From Pelargonium nanum (Eukaryota > Streptophyta > Magnoliopsida > Geraniales > Geraniaceae): DNA of 37,429 nt. Numbering within the stretch: position 1 is the stretch's first letter; each line of letters starts with the position of its first letter. The position numbers and the translations under genes were made by a program. The stretch lies in contig JAYMTF010000394.1 of NCBI GenBank assembly GCA_036897485.1, positions 1-37,429 on the forward strand. Reading direction: 5' to 3'. This document shows positions 26,634 through 36,855 of this stretch, in pieces. Under the pieces are notes generated by a model that was not told where the DNA came from, did not search any database, and was given only the letters and a program-made list of their open reading frames with translations.

Positions 26634-26735
26634 AAGTCCTGAATTGGCATGTTGTCCCACAGCTTTCTTGAGCTCCCATGGCATGAACAAGGAAGAGGAA
26701 GTTCAAGAAAGCCGTGGAAAAGCATGACAGGACTC
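26634..26735 (-). ncRNA. MIR396: MIR396 precursor hairpin
   Basis: On the minus strand the 5' arm carries CCACGGCTTTCTTGAAC within a 21-nt miR396 sequence at 26719-26699. It differs from the common form by A to G at position 7. The 3' arm at 26673-26654 carries GCTCAAGAAAGCTGTGGGAC, the usual miR396 passenger strand. The arms pair almost fully; the changed base makes a G-U pair. The stem continues outward through CATG and AGTCCTG blocks, with a loop of about 25 bases. miR396 represses GROWTH-REGULATING FACTOR mRNAs and so limits leaf cell proliferation. The same variant is, as I recall, known from other eudicots. No target gene lies in this window. The family call is firm; expression is unknown. 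Confidence 0.88.
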
Positions 26736-26767
26736 TCTAGCTCCATATCTTCATATCTTTTAGAGGA

Positions 26768-26787
26768 GGCTAGGCTAGGCTAGGCTT
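26768..26787. repeat. GGCTA pentanucleotide repeat
   Basis: About three and a half copies of GGCTA lie between the MIR396 hairpin and its presumed promoter. Confidence 0.7.
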
Positions 26788-26864
26788 CCAATGAAGTAGG
26801 AGTATACAGAAATTAAGTGGAGAAAGAGAGAGGAGAGGAGTGGACCACATGATCAGTTTGAATC

Positions 26865-26876
26865 TTATAAATTATA
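26865..26876 (-). promoter_or_regulatory. Possible TATA box of the MIR396 gene
   Basis: TATAATTTATAA on the minus strand lies about 130 bases upstream of the hairpin, followed by a CT-rich stretch (26821-26840) typical of plant microRNA promoters. The role is inferred. Confidence 0.4.
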
Positions 26877-26879
26877 GGA

Positions 26880-28700
26880 GGGTAGATGTGTAGTGCAACA
26901 TAAGGTGGGTGAAGGCAGAGGGAGGGACCAATTTGAGAAATTTTTACATTATCTCATTCTCAACTAACAATATTTAAATGTGAACTATTCTACAAAATTC
27001 TAAAAACAACCCATCCCATCACTCATCATCACTATACATAAAAAGAAAAACAAGGAATGACTCAGTGAGAGTGTGTATTATTGTCCATTCAAGTGATGGT
27101 GTCACCCTATATTCTGAAAAAATAAAAAAACATGAATATTTTAGCTTATAGAACACGAAATATACTGTGAAGAACATTTTTGGAGGCTATTGCATATTTG
27201 CATAAATTGAACAAGACACAATTTTTGGAACAGAGACATAAACGATAGAACCATTAGTGGTCCAAATTTTAGAGCGTTGAGTTAGGGTTTGTCACTTAAA
27301 AATGTTTTGGTGGCCTTATGTCCCTCGCTCAGGTGATTCTTGTGACTAATTTTTTGTATTAGTAGGTGCAGTTTCTTTAATATGCTCTGTCGTTTTTATT
27401 TCTTAAATTATGTGGTTAATGGAAGGTCTGGATGCTGGGTGGTCTTCTTCTACTTTGCTTTTCTTGAGAAACAATCCTACTACCCCAGTTTTTAGTTTCT
27501 TATAAGAAAGATGAACAATCCTTAAAAAAGTTAGTTTTGTAGTAAAGTAATTCCTCCTCAGGAGTCTAGGCCCAAGAATACTTGTTTAGATTGTACAACT
27601 TAGGTTGGTCTCGCAGTTTAATGTGTAGTATTTTTAGGTCATATGTTTTAGTTTAGTTTGGTGTAACTTTGTTCGACTAGGACGACACTCGATTGAGTGA
27701 ATGAAATTTCTATTTAGATCATTTTTCTGGTGCATTGAGTTATAGTTTGATACTTATACAATGTTGGTTTGTCAAAGTGGGAATTTGTTTCATTCGTGAT
27801 CGTTGTGTAGTGTTTGGATGTGTGGCGCTTGGGAGCTTCGTTGGTCGCAGCTCTATAGTTGGGAACACGTAGTTCAGGAATAAGTATGTGGGTGCGTGCT
27901 CTATGTACAAGTCCACCAGCAAGTGCACTTTGAGAGCATGTCTATAGGCGCGTGCTCCTAGAGCAAGTTCGCGAGCGCATTTCAGGAGTGATATTCTTAT
28001 ATAAGTAATGTTCAATTCTAAATATCCACTTGATCATTCAATTATGAGTTTCAAAAATGTGACATGCGCGGAGTAAAATATTGTTAACAGAGATCCTAAA
28101 TGTGATTCTAGGATAGTGTCTCAGGTGTGAGAGTAAGATCACAACTAAAAATCACAGAACTAAGGAGAGTTCTAGAGAGAGAAAAACTCAATGCAAGAAT
28201 GCGGATCCCTTGCTCTTGCAAAGGAAGTGCTATTTATACTCACAAAAATCTTTACCACTTGTTGATGTGAGGTTGATTATTGACTAGGAAGGGTCCACTT
28301 GTAGTTTGGGCTCTAACTTCTCTGGTGCGCCATTTGCATGTGGGCACTATGCGATTCCAATAGCACATGCATGCCCTTAGAGCATCGCAGGTGTGATCAA
28401 AGCTCTACTCCATCAGGTAGCATCCTACTATTTAAGAGGAGTAGAGTGCCTTGGCAAAAATGATTCATGCCTTCATAGACATGTGATTTAAACTATAATT
28501 TTAAGATGTAGAGGAAGGACTTGTTCATGCTTTTAGTGGAGCTTCCCGCTCTTAGTTGTAGAGAAGGAGAGATGACGAAAATGAGAAATGACGAGGCTTA
28601 GAGAAATGACATGTTCAAAGTGCGAGATTCAATCAGGTTTTCTTGGTGTTAGAGACCAAAATAGAAGAATAAGGTTTATAATATAAAAGGATTGAATTAA
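26880..28700. other. Retroposon-like spacer
   Basis: No gene is supported. The part 27300-27720 has the texture of a LINE 3' UTR. The part 27780-28660 is less AT-rich, with words such as GGCGCGTGCTCC and TGCTATTTATACTC, and looks like an old LTR-retrotransposon fragment. Ends, primer site and coding domains were not found. Confidence 0.3.
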
Positions 28701-28702
28701 AC

Positions 28703-28845
28703 ACAAAGGGTCAAGTGGTTTAAACGCTTTAGATTTCCTTAGAGGTCTCAGATTTGAGTCTCTTTGCATGTGGTATGTGGTGGGTTATTTGGGTTTATAG
28801 GGTTGAGCTACCCCTGTTGTGCAACTCAACTGATAAAAATAAAAT
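28703..28845 (+). mobile_element. SINE copy with near-perfect target-site duplication
   Basis: It contains GGGTCAAGTGGTTTAAACGC (A-box region), TCTCAGATTTGAGTCTC (B-box region) and an A-rich end (GATAAAAATAAAAT). The 14-base ACAAAGGG(T/C)CAAGT at 28703-28716 recurs at 28846-28859 with one difference. It belongs to the same family as the copies at 2080, 12377 and 35899. Confidence 0.7.
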
Positions 28846-29000
28846 ACAAAGGGCCAAGTTGAGACCTGTTTAACTTTTTAGTTGCAACTAGGACTTTACT
28901 GCAGTTTTTAACCGAAACTAATAACTACAGCCAAAACATTGACTTTGGGGAACCCTATGCGGTCACTCACTTCGCACACCCTAATAGCCGGCCCTGGATG

Positions 29001-29160
29001 TTTTTTTTTTATAGATAATGCCGGTTGTTATATATATATCAAAAGACGGAGGTCCATGATTTACAAAAACCGCCTAGCCTATATTCGCTAAGCTATGGGC
29101 CCCAGACACAAGCCGTCTGGTTGCCCATTTACAAAAACACGCCTGGAAAAACTTCTGGTT
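29001..29160 (-). mobile_element. LINE 3' fragment with 10-bp target-site duplication
   Basis: A 160-base insertion begins with ten T residues (its poly(A) tail on the minus strand) and is flanked by exact copies of GCCCTGGATG at 28991-29000 and 29161-29170. On the minus strand the end reads CTTTTGATATATATATAAC...GCATTATCTATAAAA, typical of a plant LINE 3' end. It is strongly 5'-truncated and carries no coding sequence. Confidence 0.75.
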
Positions 29161-29170
29161 GCCCTGGATG

Positions 29171-29452
29171 TTATATATATGTTGTTATATGTGAGTTTGA
29201 TGCCTTGTTTATGCTCTTTTTTTATTCACGAGTTTCTAGTATGAGCTTGTAGTCCTAATATTGTATTCCTTTGATCTTTCTTTCTCTCTTTTATGGTGCA
29301 TCTCTGTAAGGAATTGAAAATTTGGAGTTTATGTTTTGTTTCTATGGATTGACAGTTATATTGCCAAAGAGTAAACTTATGGGAATTCCATATGATACAA
29401 GCATACAAATAAGAGGAATGAGCTTATCAAAAAAAAAAAAAAAAAAAAAAAA
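29171..29452 (+). repeat. Possible retroposon 3' end with A24 tail
   Basis: Sequence ends GAGCTTATC followed by 24 A residues (29429-29452), as LINE 3' ends often do. No reverse-transcriptase frame and no flanking duplication were recognised. Confidence 0.35.
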
Positions 29453-29794
29453 GGGAAAGAAAAAATCAAATCTCTCATGTAATCAGTTATCAAGCTTGTT
29501 AACTTGGGTAAGTATATTCCTGGATTTACTTGTCATACAAACAGAACACAGGTTCATGCTGCCATGGAGCTCAAATGGAGATGGATGAACTGCCTAGTGA
29601 GTTTTGAGGGAGACAAGGGTGTTTTGGGAAGAAAAAAATTTAACTAGCCATGTGCAGTTCACATGACCAAAATAATTAAATTTTCCGTTAAATCTAACTG
29701 TCAATAGATGTGAAAGTACCTTAAGAATCCTAAAATTAGATTTCAAAACTTGAGTTCATTTTTTTCAAAATAAAAGTTGAACTACATAACAGGG

Positions 29795-29905
29795 GTCGCT
29801 CTCCCCTTTTAATCCAAACTCCACCCCACCCGATGCAATGAGATTTGAACCCACGACCTTCTATGTGGAGATGTGTGTCTTGATCATTGCGTCACCCCCT
29901 TAAGG
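29795..29905 (-). repeat. SINE-like fragment, second family
   Basis: On the minus strand GGGGGTGACGCAATGATCAAG resembles an A-box segment, and CGTGGGTTCAAATCTC is a good tRNA-type B box. It continues with GGGTGGGGTGGAGTTTGG. It differs from the main family in all but the promoter boxes. Confidence 0.55.
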
Positions 29906-30027
29906 ACAACTTGAATTCATTATATGTTATGAGACCGAAAAATAGAACCATGTGTTTTTACCCCCTCCCCAAGAAACAATAGAGAAAATAGGATTATCCG
30001 TAGAGACATTGCACGCTATTCAATACA

Positions 30028-30051
30028 CACGCCACGCCACGCCACGCCACG
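30028..30051. repeat. CACGC pentanucleotide microsatellite
   Basis: Four CACGC units and a partial fifth, in the distal promoter region of the pyrophosphatase gene. Confidence 0.8.
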
Positions 30052-30550
30052 TCATGAGCCTCTAGAGACTAGAGCCGTTACACAAACAACCCCCCACAAT
30101 ATCTCCTCATTTACCTCATCACCTGAACTGGCTTCTTTACTCTCACTCTACCATACCCTAACCTCCACACAACTTACGCTGCACACTCATTTTCCACCCT
30201 CCATTTCACATTCCTCCATTAACATACAATTCAAACGGCTGTGATCTCTTCCAACTGAATATCATCTCAGGATAATGTTAAAAAAAAACATGCTCAAAGG
30301 GGAATAATTGGGTGAAAAGAGCCACTTCGACATAGATGCGTCTAAAATACGCGCTACGCTTACCTGTTATTCTTTTTTCCTCTACACCCCAATCCATCGT
30401 TGTTTAACAAACTATTGCACTCTGACCGTTAGATTGATCTGAAATCACATAATCGTCAAACGATCAACCAAACAATGGTCAGAATTCAACATTAAAAATA
30501 AAATGTAACGTGTCTGAACACAACCCCTCACCCTCCAAAATCACCTCCTT
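30052..30550 (+). other. Upstream region of the vacuolar pyrophosphatase gene
   Basis: Non-coding DNA, richer in C than other spacers, with CCAAT-like and AACCCCTCACCC patches. No further element is supported. Confidence 0.4.
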
Positions 30551-30555
30551 TCCAT

Positions 30556-30563
30556 TATAAAAA
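30556..30563 (+). promoter_or_regulatory. TATA box of the vacuolar pyrophosphatase gene
   Basis: TATAAAAA lies 104 bases before the ATG, followed by a C/T-rich leader (CACCTCTCTCACTTCACTCC). Start of transcription is expected near 30585-30595, so the ATG at 30563 would not be in the mRNA. Confidence 0.6.
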
Positions 30564-30666
30564 TGTGACTAAACTGCACCGCCTACACCTCTCTCACTTC
30601 ACTCCGTACGGTTCACTCTTTCAAGTACTCTCTGTTTTCTTCTTCTTGTGGCTCTGTGTTGTGAGG

Positions 30667-33600
30667 ATGGGTTCGGGAACGCTGCTGTCGGAGCTTGCGA
30701 CGGAGATAGTGATTCCAATCTGCGCCGTCGTCGGGATCATCTTCTCGCTGGTGCAGTGGTTCCTCGTGTCGCGCGTGAAGGTGACCTCCGAACGCCTCGC
30801 GCCACCGGCGAACAGTAGCAAGAACGGGTACGGCGACTACCTGATCGAGGAGGAAGAAGGCATCAATGACCACAACGTCGTCGCCAAGTGCGCCGAGATA
30901 CAGAATGCCATCTCCGAAGGTGAGAGATCGTTACTCTTTTGCTTGGATCTGTTGATTTGAGTCTGTTTTCTGAGATTTTATGGAGGAAATTTGAAATTGG
31001 AAACTTGTACATCTTTCATTTCCTGCAGTGAAGGAAGGTTGAGATTTTGGTTTGTGTTTGGGTTGGTGAGACAATGTAAGAAAACAGAGGAAAATGATTT
31101 CTGTTTTACTAACATTGAAAATGATTCAGTTGAAACCACTTTCCCAGCAACCAAACAAGGGATTAGAGGAATGGTAAATAGTTGGAACATCCAGTATTTC
31201 GGGATTTTAACAATTTGCAGAGCTGGTTTCATCGTAGATCTTCCTTAAATCTTTTTTTTTTTATTCTCCCAAGTGTTTGGATCTACCTTATAATTTTATT
31301 TGGGAAAATACGTCTATGTTTATCTTGTCGCAGTTAAATATTTTTGTCTCTTCTCAATAAGGTTACTTGCTTTTAGGTGTCAATGTCATAATTATTAATT
31401 GTGGGTTCCACGTGTGGCTCACGTGTCTAGTACAAATTATACAATAATGATATTTATTTATTTGAACATTACAGAATAGTAGAATACTATTAATTGGATG
31501 AAAGATTTTATACAACTGTGATTTAATCACAAAATTTATTTGTCCATGTCAGTAAAATCAAAGTTTTTCTTTCAATATAAAAATGTTGCTCCCTTTTTTG
31601 GTAAATTTATTTTGTTCTCTTTTTTTTTTCTGAATTATCATGATATTCTTCAACAAAACTTGGTTAGAACTTAGAACCAAGTGTAGTTTTAATAAAATAA
31701 TCATTATTTTTTGCAAAAGAAAAAAAAAAAGTGAAGCAAGGATGTGATTTTGGGATGGAAGAAGTGCTACTTATATTTTAATGTTTAAAATGTATTCTGT
31801 ATTTCTGTATCTCACTAATGAGTAATGAAAGATAGAAAATACACTAGGGAACTAGAGGAAATAATGTAGTTGTATGAATATGCTAATATGCAAGTGGATT
31901 TTAAATATATTTTGTTGAAGGCGTTTTGAACCCATGTACATAACCTTAAAATAAACTATGTCACGGTATTCCCGCGTAATAAGCAGATTAGGTCTATGTC
32001 CATATTTTAAATGCATTATTGGTACTGGCATGAGAATTTTGGGAAATGATGTAGTTTCAGGATATTGCTAAGCCACATATCTTTACTGGCTTATGTAATG
32101 TATGTTGAAACAGTATGAGTTCTAGGTTACAAATGACTATTATTATTTTTGCACCAGGTTGGTAGTGCTACTGCTACATGCAGTTTGTAAAGGAATACCT
32201 GGAGATATCTGATATGAATTTACTAATGATCTGTTATTAAGCATACAATTCAAAGCAATAATTTATGATTTTCATGGTCATATCTAAATTCATTAGATCT
32301 TTGTTTTGGATGTGACAGGTGCGACATCGTTTCTTTTTATTGAATACCAGTATGTTGGAGTTTTCATGGTTGCTTTTGCAATTTTGATCTTTGTCTTCCT
32401 GGGCTCTGTTGAGGGTTTTAGCACAAAAAGCCAGGCTTGCACGTACGATAAGGAGAAGATGTGCAAGCCTGCCCTTGCGACCGCAATCTTCAGCACTATA
32501 TCCTTTGTGCTTGGTTCTATCACATCAGTTGTGTCAGGTTTCCTTGGGATGAAAATTGCCACCTATGCAAATGCAAGGACAACCCTTGAAGCAAGAAAGG
32601 GTGTTGGAAAGGCTTTTATTACGGCATTCAGGTCTGGTTCAGTGATGGGTTTCCTCCTTGCTGCAAATGGTCTCTTGGTGCTATACATAGTCATCAACCT
32701 CTTTAAAATGTACTATGGTGATGACTGGGAAGGCCTATTTGAGGCTATAACTGGTTATGGTTTAGGTGGATCTTCTATGGCTCTTTTTGGGAGAGTTGGT
32801 GGTGGCATCTACACCAAGGCTGCCGATGTTGGTGCTGATCTTGTGGGGAAAGTTGAAAGAAACATTCCAGAAGATGACCCTAGAAACCCAGCTGTATGTA
32901 AATATTCCTTAATTTCCTTCTGAAATCCAGTTCTTCCACAAGAACTGTATATTTTTTTGCTTGTTATTAAATGTCTCTTATTGTTGTTATTTAGGTGATT
33001 GCTGACAATGTTGGTGATAATGTTGGAGACATTGCTGGGATGGGATCTGATCTATTTGGTTCATATGCTGAATCTTCCTGTGCTGCCCTTGTAGTTGCTT
33101 CCATCTCTTCTTTTGGAATTAACCATGATTTTACAGCTATGTGCTATCCTCTGCTTATCAGTTCTATGGGTATCCTTGTTTGTTTGATCACCACCCTCTT
33201 TGCCACTGACTTCTTTGAAATCAAGGCTGTCAAGGAAATTGAGCCAGCATTGAAGAAGCAGCTCATCATCTCCACAATTCTTATGACTGTGGGAATTGCT
33301 ATTGTTAGTTGGGTTGCATTACCATCCTCCTTCACAATTTTCAACTTTGGGACTCAGAAAGTTGTTAAGAACTGGTATGATTTGTTTTGTTTTGTTTTTC
33401 TAATAATTTTTTTCTGAATTAATCAAATTCGTGCAATAATTCAAATATCAGTACGCCATAATAGTGCGAAATCAATTTTGTAACAAAAGTTCAGTGTTCT
33501 TAGGCAATGCATAATTTCATTTGTTTTGCTTCTTACATGTGCATTCTTTCTGAGAAACATATATATTGATACGTACATAACATTGACATGATTGGGGTTT

Positions 33601-35094
33601 GCAGGCAGCTCTTCTTGTGTGTTGGTGTTGGTCTTTGGGCCGGGCTTATAATCGGGTTTGTGACGGAGTATTATACTAGCAACGCTTACAGGTATCATTT
33701 TAAATGAACATGTCTGAATTGGTCCTTTACTTTTGCTTCAGCATGCACAACTTAACATGTTTTTCTTTTATTTGCAGTCCTGTCCAAGATGTCGCTGATT
33801 CCTGCAGGACTGGAGCTGCAACCAATGTTATCTTTGGCCTTGCTTTGGGATACAAATCAGTCATCATTCCAATCTTTGCCATTGCAGTCAGTATATTTGT
33901 TAGTTTCAGCTTTGCTGCAATGTATGGTATTGCTGTCGCTGCCCTTGGAATGCTGAGTACCATTGCTACGGGATTGGCAATTGATGCTTATGGTCCCATC
34001 AGTGACAATGCTGGAGGCATTGCTGAGATGGCTGGCATGAGTCACCGAATCCGTGAGAGAACTGATGCCCTTGATGCTGCTGGGAACACCACCGCTGCCA
34101 TCGGAAAGGTATTGTGTTAAGAATATGGAGTAAGAATCAAAACGAAATGTCCATTCAACCAGTGGCTATAACTAAATTATATTTTATGATAAAGCTGTCA
34201 TCAATTTTTTTAACATTGAACTTCAATTCTCTTTTGGTATGGTAGGGATTTGCCATTGGATCTGCCGCACTTGTGTCTTTGGCTCTCTTTGGCGCCTTTG
34301 TGAGTCGTGCATCAATTTCAACTGTCGATGTCTTGACCCCAAAAGTGTTCATTGGTTTGATAGTGGGTGCCATGCTTCCTTACTGGTTCTCTGCCATGAC
34401 CATGAAGAGTGTTGGAAGTGCAGCGTTGAAGATGGTCGAGGAAGTCCGCAGGCAGTTCAACACCATTCCAGGTCTCATGGAGGGAACTGTTAAGCCTGAC
34501 TATGCCACCTGTGTGAAGATCTCTACTGATGCTTCCATCAAGGAAATGATTCCTCCGGGCGCCCTTGTCATGCTCACCCCTCTCATTGTTGGAACCTTCT
34601 TCGGAGTGGAGACACTATCCGGTGTTCTTGCCGGCTCTCTTGTTTCTGGTGTCCAGGTAATGTTATTGTTAAGTAATCTTCTGATATTCTTAGTTCAGAT
34701 TTCCACTATCTGACTATTTTCTCTTGGGTTCGTTTTAAAAACAGATAGCGATTTCTGCATCCAACACTGGCGGGGCATGGGATAATGCTAAGAAGTACAT
34801 TGAGGTAACTTATAGTTTGACAACACAAACACTAGTGAGATGACAAATGTTGGTTTAGTTAAATTTAATTGTTTGAAATTCGATCAGGCTGGTGCTTCAG
34901 AACACGCAAGAACACTTGGTCCCAAGGGGTCAGAGCCGCACAAGGCTGCTGTAATTGGTGACACCATTGGAGACCCACTCAAGGACACCTCCGGGCCATC
35001 GCTTAACATCCTCATCAAGCTCATGGCTGTGGAGTCGCTTGTGTTTGCACCCTTTTTTGCCACTCATGGTGGCCTCCTTTTCAAAATTTTCTGA
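30667..35094 (+). CDS. AVP1: Vacuolar H+-translocating pyrophosphatase, type I, complete, eight exons
   Basis: It pumps protons into the vacuole using PPi hydrolysis and removes cytosolic PPi. Exons: 30667-30919, 32319-32893, 32995-33374, 33605-33691, 33778-34108, 34246-34656, 34745-34804, 34888-35094, all GT-AG and in frame. They join to 2304 nt, 767 aa (Arabidopsis AVP1 has 770). The product is very hydrophobic, consistent with 16 membrane spans. PPi-site motifs are visible: DVGADLVGK (about 254-262), DNVGDNVGD (280-288) and, near the C-terminus, [21 protein letters not shown] split from [17 protein letters not shown] by intron 7. [10 protein letters not shown] has Ala where K+-independent type II enzymes have Lys, so this is the K+-dependent vacuolar type. 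The start [14 protein letters not shown] fits plant orthologues; the frame is open further upstream but without an ATG. Intron 1 is long (1.4 kb), which may matter for expression. Confidence 0.97.
30920..32318 (+). other. Intron 1 of the pyrophosphatase gene
   Basis: 1399-base GT-AG intron, AT-rich, with short T and A runs. No coding sequence or mobile element is recognised in it. Confidence 0.7.
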
Positions 35095-35887
35095 GGAGAC
35101 GATGTACAATACGTGGGTGAAGGAAATTGATTGTTAGCCGTTCTTGGCGACTCTAGTTTCCATCCCTCCCCTTCCGACCCACATTTTTTTGGTTACATCT
35201 CTTTCCATTTTCACTTGCACTCTCGTCTGTTAATCTAGATTTTGTAGGTGAGTATTCTTATCTTCGATAGCGGGATGATGACGATGATGATGATAACGGA
35301 TATTGTCAGGAATGACAGTGTAATGTCATGTATACTTGAGGTAGAGAGCCTGTCAATTTTCATTTTACCAAGAGTAGCAGTTTTGTTTTGGACCAATCTT
35401 GATGTACTGTAATCTTTGTTTGCATTATCATTAGTTAATGAATCACATCTTGTGCTAGTCCTAGTGCTTGGCCTTGGAATCAATTGAATTATTGTATGTC
35501 AGTAGTTTCTATTTTTCCAGGCCAGATTGATTATGTTGACGTATACCTAATTTGTGACATGAACTGGGCTGCTGTGGTGAATGTTATAGTCTTGAATGAG
35601 TAAGATTTGTCTTTGCATACTCACTTTTTCATGCACACACATTTGTCATTATTTGTTTGGTGCAATCTTAGGATACAAAGGATAGGCACGAAGAGAATCA
35701 ATCATATATATATATAAGTAACATCCATTTTTGAGTTACTTTTCGTGTTCGCCAGTCTAACTTGCTAACAAGCAGGTGCCATCAAGTCTTGTTTTAAGTG
35801 ACTCAACCAGGCTAATTCATCTTGTTTCCTATCCAAGTATCTTATATCCATTATCCGTGGGAATCTATTTGTAACATTAACTTAATA
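35095..35887 (+). other. Pyrophosphatase 3' UTR and flank
   Basis: Non-coding. It contains a GAT-rich simple stretch at 35273-35294 and a TA-rich run at 35704-35717. The first 300-400 bases are probably 3' UTR. No gene is supported. Confidence 0.45.
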
Positions 35888-35898
35888 ATGTGCTCGAG

Positions 35899-35973
35899 AT
35901 ACCAAAGCAGGTTGGGCCAAGCGGTTTAAGTGTTTCGGATCCCCGTAGAGTCCTCGGGTTTGAGTCTCCCTGC
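35899..35973 (+). repeat. tRNA-like SINE head, flanked by direct repeats
   Basis: 75 bases with A-box GGGCCAAGCGGTTTAAG and B-box CGGGTTTGAGTCTCCC, the head of the main SINE family. ATGTGCTCGAG occurs on both sides (35888-35898 and 35974-35984). The SINE body and A tail are missing. Other copies continue with GCATGTG, so part of the right repeat may be SINE sequence. Confidence 0.65.
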
Positions 35974-35984
35974 ATGTGCTCGAG

Positions 35985-36855
35985 TTATTGTGATAAAAAT
36001 ATGATACATAATAATTTTTATACAGTCATCACGTAATGAACTCTAGGGCATTTCTTAACATGTAAACCATATTTTAACTCATTTTTTTAAAAAGGATGAG
36101 AATACATATGATTTGTTGGATTATATGATCAAAAATCTCAAAATTTCACTATCACACAACTAAACCAAAATTAATACAAGCGAAAACATTTTGCCTATGC
36201 CAACACGGTTAAGCCAACATAATGATATCGACCGAAGAGGAAGTTACAGCGTACTTCATAAGAAAAAAACCAGACTCAGTTTCTCTTGCTCACCCAAAGT
36301 CTCACTACATCTATATCTTCACACACATTTACTCCAATACACTATCTTTTTTTGTTTTTTGTTTGCAAGGGCAAAAAAATATTTTAGTAACATTAGGTTT
36401 TTTTATAGCACAAAGACTTATAATTTATTACTTCAAATTAGAAGATAACAAAAAAGATATAAAATTAAAGGTTTGATGTACCAACCCACTCGGATAAGCT
36501 TGACAAAAAAATCGAAGACGTAACTAACTCGTGGGACACTAGGTTCGCTGATCAACCCGCAAAACAAAAACTCGATACTACTAAATTGAGCCACAATGAT
36601 TAAAGTAAATTGAATAATCAAAACAAAGGCAATGAAATCCCCCCATCATTAATGCAACCGCCTACTATTGCCTTGTGCACACACCAATAACTTAGAGAAT
36701 AAAAAAATACAACTAGTATACGTTGTCGCTGCTTTGTAAACCGTAACAACCCATTAACTTTATAAAGATAAGTTATTTTAACTTTATTTAAACCAAAGAA
36801 TAAATTGAAAAGGCCGCGAAGATCGTTAAAAACGGTTACATTCCGAAACTGAAAA
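35985..36855. other. Spacer and upstream region of arogenate dehydrogenase
   Basis: AT-rich, with short frames that show no domain. The segment 36480-36600 is less AT-rich but unrecognised. A core promoter for the next gene could not be fixed. Confidence 0.35.

Noticed and set aside
29025-29252. 75-residue frame across the LINE tail
   Set aside because: It spans the inserted fragment and its duplication; no domain or codon bias.
30565-30666. N-terminal extension of the pyrophosphatase in the open upstream frame
   Set aside because: No ATG in that frame (only GTG), it lies next to the TATA box, and known plant proteins start near MGSG-type sequences.
34239-34493. Alternate frame over pyrophosphatase exon 6
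   Set aside because: Shadow of a strongly conserved coding exon.
35899-35973. Functional tRNA gene
   Set aside because: It has A and B boxes and tRNA length, but I could not close an acceptor stem, and it matches the SINE heads elsewhere in the window.
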